A DNA stretch of 14,930 bases from Lachnospiraceae bacterium (GTDB lineage: Bacteria > Bacillota > Clostridia > Lachnospirales > Lachnospiraceae): assembly GCA_009787745.1 (NCBI GenBank), contig WQST01000036.1:1-14930 (forward strand), in the 5' to 3' direction. The translations under genes were made by a program, and so were the position numbers. The number at the start of each line of letters is the position of its first letter. The stretch's first letter is position 1. This document shows positions 14,003 to 14,930 of the stretch, in pieces. Below the pieces are notes generated by a model. The model saw only the letters and a list, made by a program, of their open reading frames with translations. It was not told the origin of the DNA and searched no databases.

Positions 14003-14028
14003 ATTATTATTTTGGAGGGCATGATGTT

Positions 14029-14721
14029 ATGAGCGTTTTGAAAACAAGCAATTTGAAAAAGTACTACGGCGAAACCGCCACTATAAAAGCGATTGACGGC
14101 GTTGATTTTACTGTGGAATCAGGCGAATTTGTGTCTATCGTAGGCAGTTCGGGAAGCGGGAAATCTACTCTTCTGCATTTGCTCGGCGGGCTTGACCGTC
14201 CGACAGACGGTACGGTTGAGATTAACGGCAAGCAAATCTATTCCATGAAAGACGATGAGCTTACGATTTTCCGCCGCCGTAATATCGGTTTTGTATTCCA
14301 AAGCTATAACCTTGTACCCGTGTTAAACGTGGAAGAAAACATCTTGTTACCGATTCAGCTTGACGGCAATAAACCCGACATGGCATTTGTTGACAGAGTA
14401 ATCGAAACACTCGGCATTTCTGAAAAACGTACAAGTATGCCGAATCAGCTTTCCGGCGGCCAGCAGCAGCGCGTGGCTATCGCTCGTGCGTTAGCGAGCA
14501 AACCTGTAATTGTACTGGCGGACGAGCCAACCGGAAACCTTGACAGCAAAAGCGGCATGGATGTTATGGGTCTGTTAAAAGTAAGCGGTGAAAAGTTCGG
14601 GCAGACGATCGTTCTGATAACACATAACCCCGAAATCGCGCAAATGGCTGATAAAACCGTCCGTATTGAGGACGGGCGTATCGTTGCCGGAACATCCGCG
14701 ACAGGGGGTGCTTCAAAATGA
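14029..14721 (+). CDS. ABC transporter ATP-binding protein (MacB/LolD/BceA-like)
   Basis: The 230-residue ATPase powers an FtsX-type permease encoded directly downstream. It has Walker A GSSGSGKST, the Q loop FVFQSYNLVPVL, the signature LSGGQQQRVAIARALA, Walker B VIVLADEPTGNLDS and the switch histidine in LITHNPE. The SYNLVPVLNVEENILLP stretch is typical of the MacB/LolD/BceA group, whose members act in peptide antibiotic resistance, lipoprotein release or mechanotransmission rather than classic import. ATG 14029 is preferred, 9 bases after GGAGGG (14014-14019); the frame runs back to 13942, but that would cover the promoter region. The stop overlaps the permease start by four bases (ATGA). 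Adjacency to a two-component pair suggests a BceAB-like stress or drug-response module; the substrate cannot be read from this sequence. Confidence 0.95.
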   Translation: MSVLKTSNLKKYYGETATIKAIDGVDFTVESGEFVSIVGSSGSGKSTLLHLLGGLDRPTDGTVEINGKQIYSMKDDELTIFRRRNIGFVFQSYNLVPVLNVEENILLPIQLDGNKPDMAFVDRVIETLGISEKRTSMPNQLSGGQQQRVAIARALASKPVIVLADEPTGNLDSKSGMDVMGLLKVSGEKFGQTIVLITHNPEIAQMADKTVRIEDGRIVAGTSATGGASK

Positions 14722-14930
14722 ATGTTGCGAACAAAAGCATTATCCGTAAGCTAACGATGCGTTTTTTTAGAGCGGGCAAGACGCGCAATATTATTGCTGT
14801 CATTGCCATTGTGCTTACTTCTGTGATGTTCACAAGCGTATTTACCATCGGCGGGAGTATGTTGGCTGTCATTCAAGACTACACCATGCGGCAGGTCGGT
14901 ACGAGCGCTCACGGCGGCTTGAAATACTTA
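14718..14930 (+). CDS. FtsX-like ABC permease, 5' part only, cut by window end
   Basis: The frame opens at ATG 14718, overlapping the ATPase stop as ATGA, and runs uninterrupted through the last 71 codons of the window. The N-terminus has a short basic cytoplasmic segment (KSIIRKLTMRFFRAGKTRN) followed by a hydrophobic helix (IIAVIAIVLTSVMFTSVF), as in FtsX/MacB-type permeases. An apparent extracytoplasmic part then begins (DYTMRQVGTSAHGG). It is the expected membrane partner of the ATPase at 14029-14721. Whether it is a long BceB-like, MacB-like or short FtsX-like protein cannot be seen here. Confidence 0.85.
   Translation, partial: MNVANKSIIRKLTMRFFRAGKTRNIIAVIAIVLTSVMFTSVFTIGGSMLAVIQDYTMRQVGTSAHGGLKYL

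Noticed and set aside
13942..14028. N-terminal extension of the ABC ATPase from 13942
   Set aside because: It would translate through the direct repeats, the -10 box and the leader hairpin; GGAGGG supports ATG 14029.

Overview
The window looks like chromosomal DNA of a low-to-mid GC Gram-positive bacterium, most likely Bacillota/Clostridia. The basis is an AddA-type (not RecBCD) helicase-nuclease, a ThiT thiamine transporter subunit behind a TPP riboswitch, strong purine-rich Shine-Dalgarno sites, near-consensus TTGACA/TATAAT promoters, and a response regulator-kinase-ABC transporter cluster of Clostridia style. All supported genes lie on the + strand. No tRNA, rRNA, CRISPR array or transposase gene was seen.

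Layout. (1) 1-2666: 3' three quarters of addA (recombinational repair), cut by the window start. (2) 2667-4310: an AT-rich island of unfamiliar small genes. It holds a very acidic 75-residue protein with its own promoter, a decayed paralogue of a 98-residue protein, the intact 98-residue gene, and immediately after it a small retropepsin-like aspartic protease candidate with a DTGA motif; a terminator closes the pair. (3) 4415-5244: a self-contained thiamine uptake unit consisting of a consensus promoter, a TPP riboswitch whose switching helices can be traced, thiT and a strong terminator. (4) 5261-5306: a short dispersed-repeat-like element with 6-bp inverted ends. (5) 5342-12378: a consensus promoter and a 2,303-residue secreted subtilisin-family (S8) protease carrying about 17 fibronectin type III-like modules, which from module 6 onward largely alternate between two types. 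(6) 12390-14930: an OmpR-type response regulator, a histidine kinase without membrane segments, an ABC ATPase of the MacB/LolD/BceA type, and the start of its FtsX-like permease.

How the parts fit. The regulator follows the giant protease by 11 bases with no terminator, so the protease promoter may also drive the two-component genes. The ABC genes have their own promoter-like region: three direct repeats of exactly 11-bp period ending just before a TACAAT -10 box with no recognisable -35. This is what a promoter activated by an OmpR-family regulator looks like, so the two-component pair probably controls the transporter. Whether the secreted protease belongs to the same response is inference from gene order only. 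The most original material is the orphan 98-residue protein/retropepsin pair with its decayed duplicate, and the two-type module array of the giant protease.
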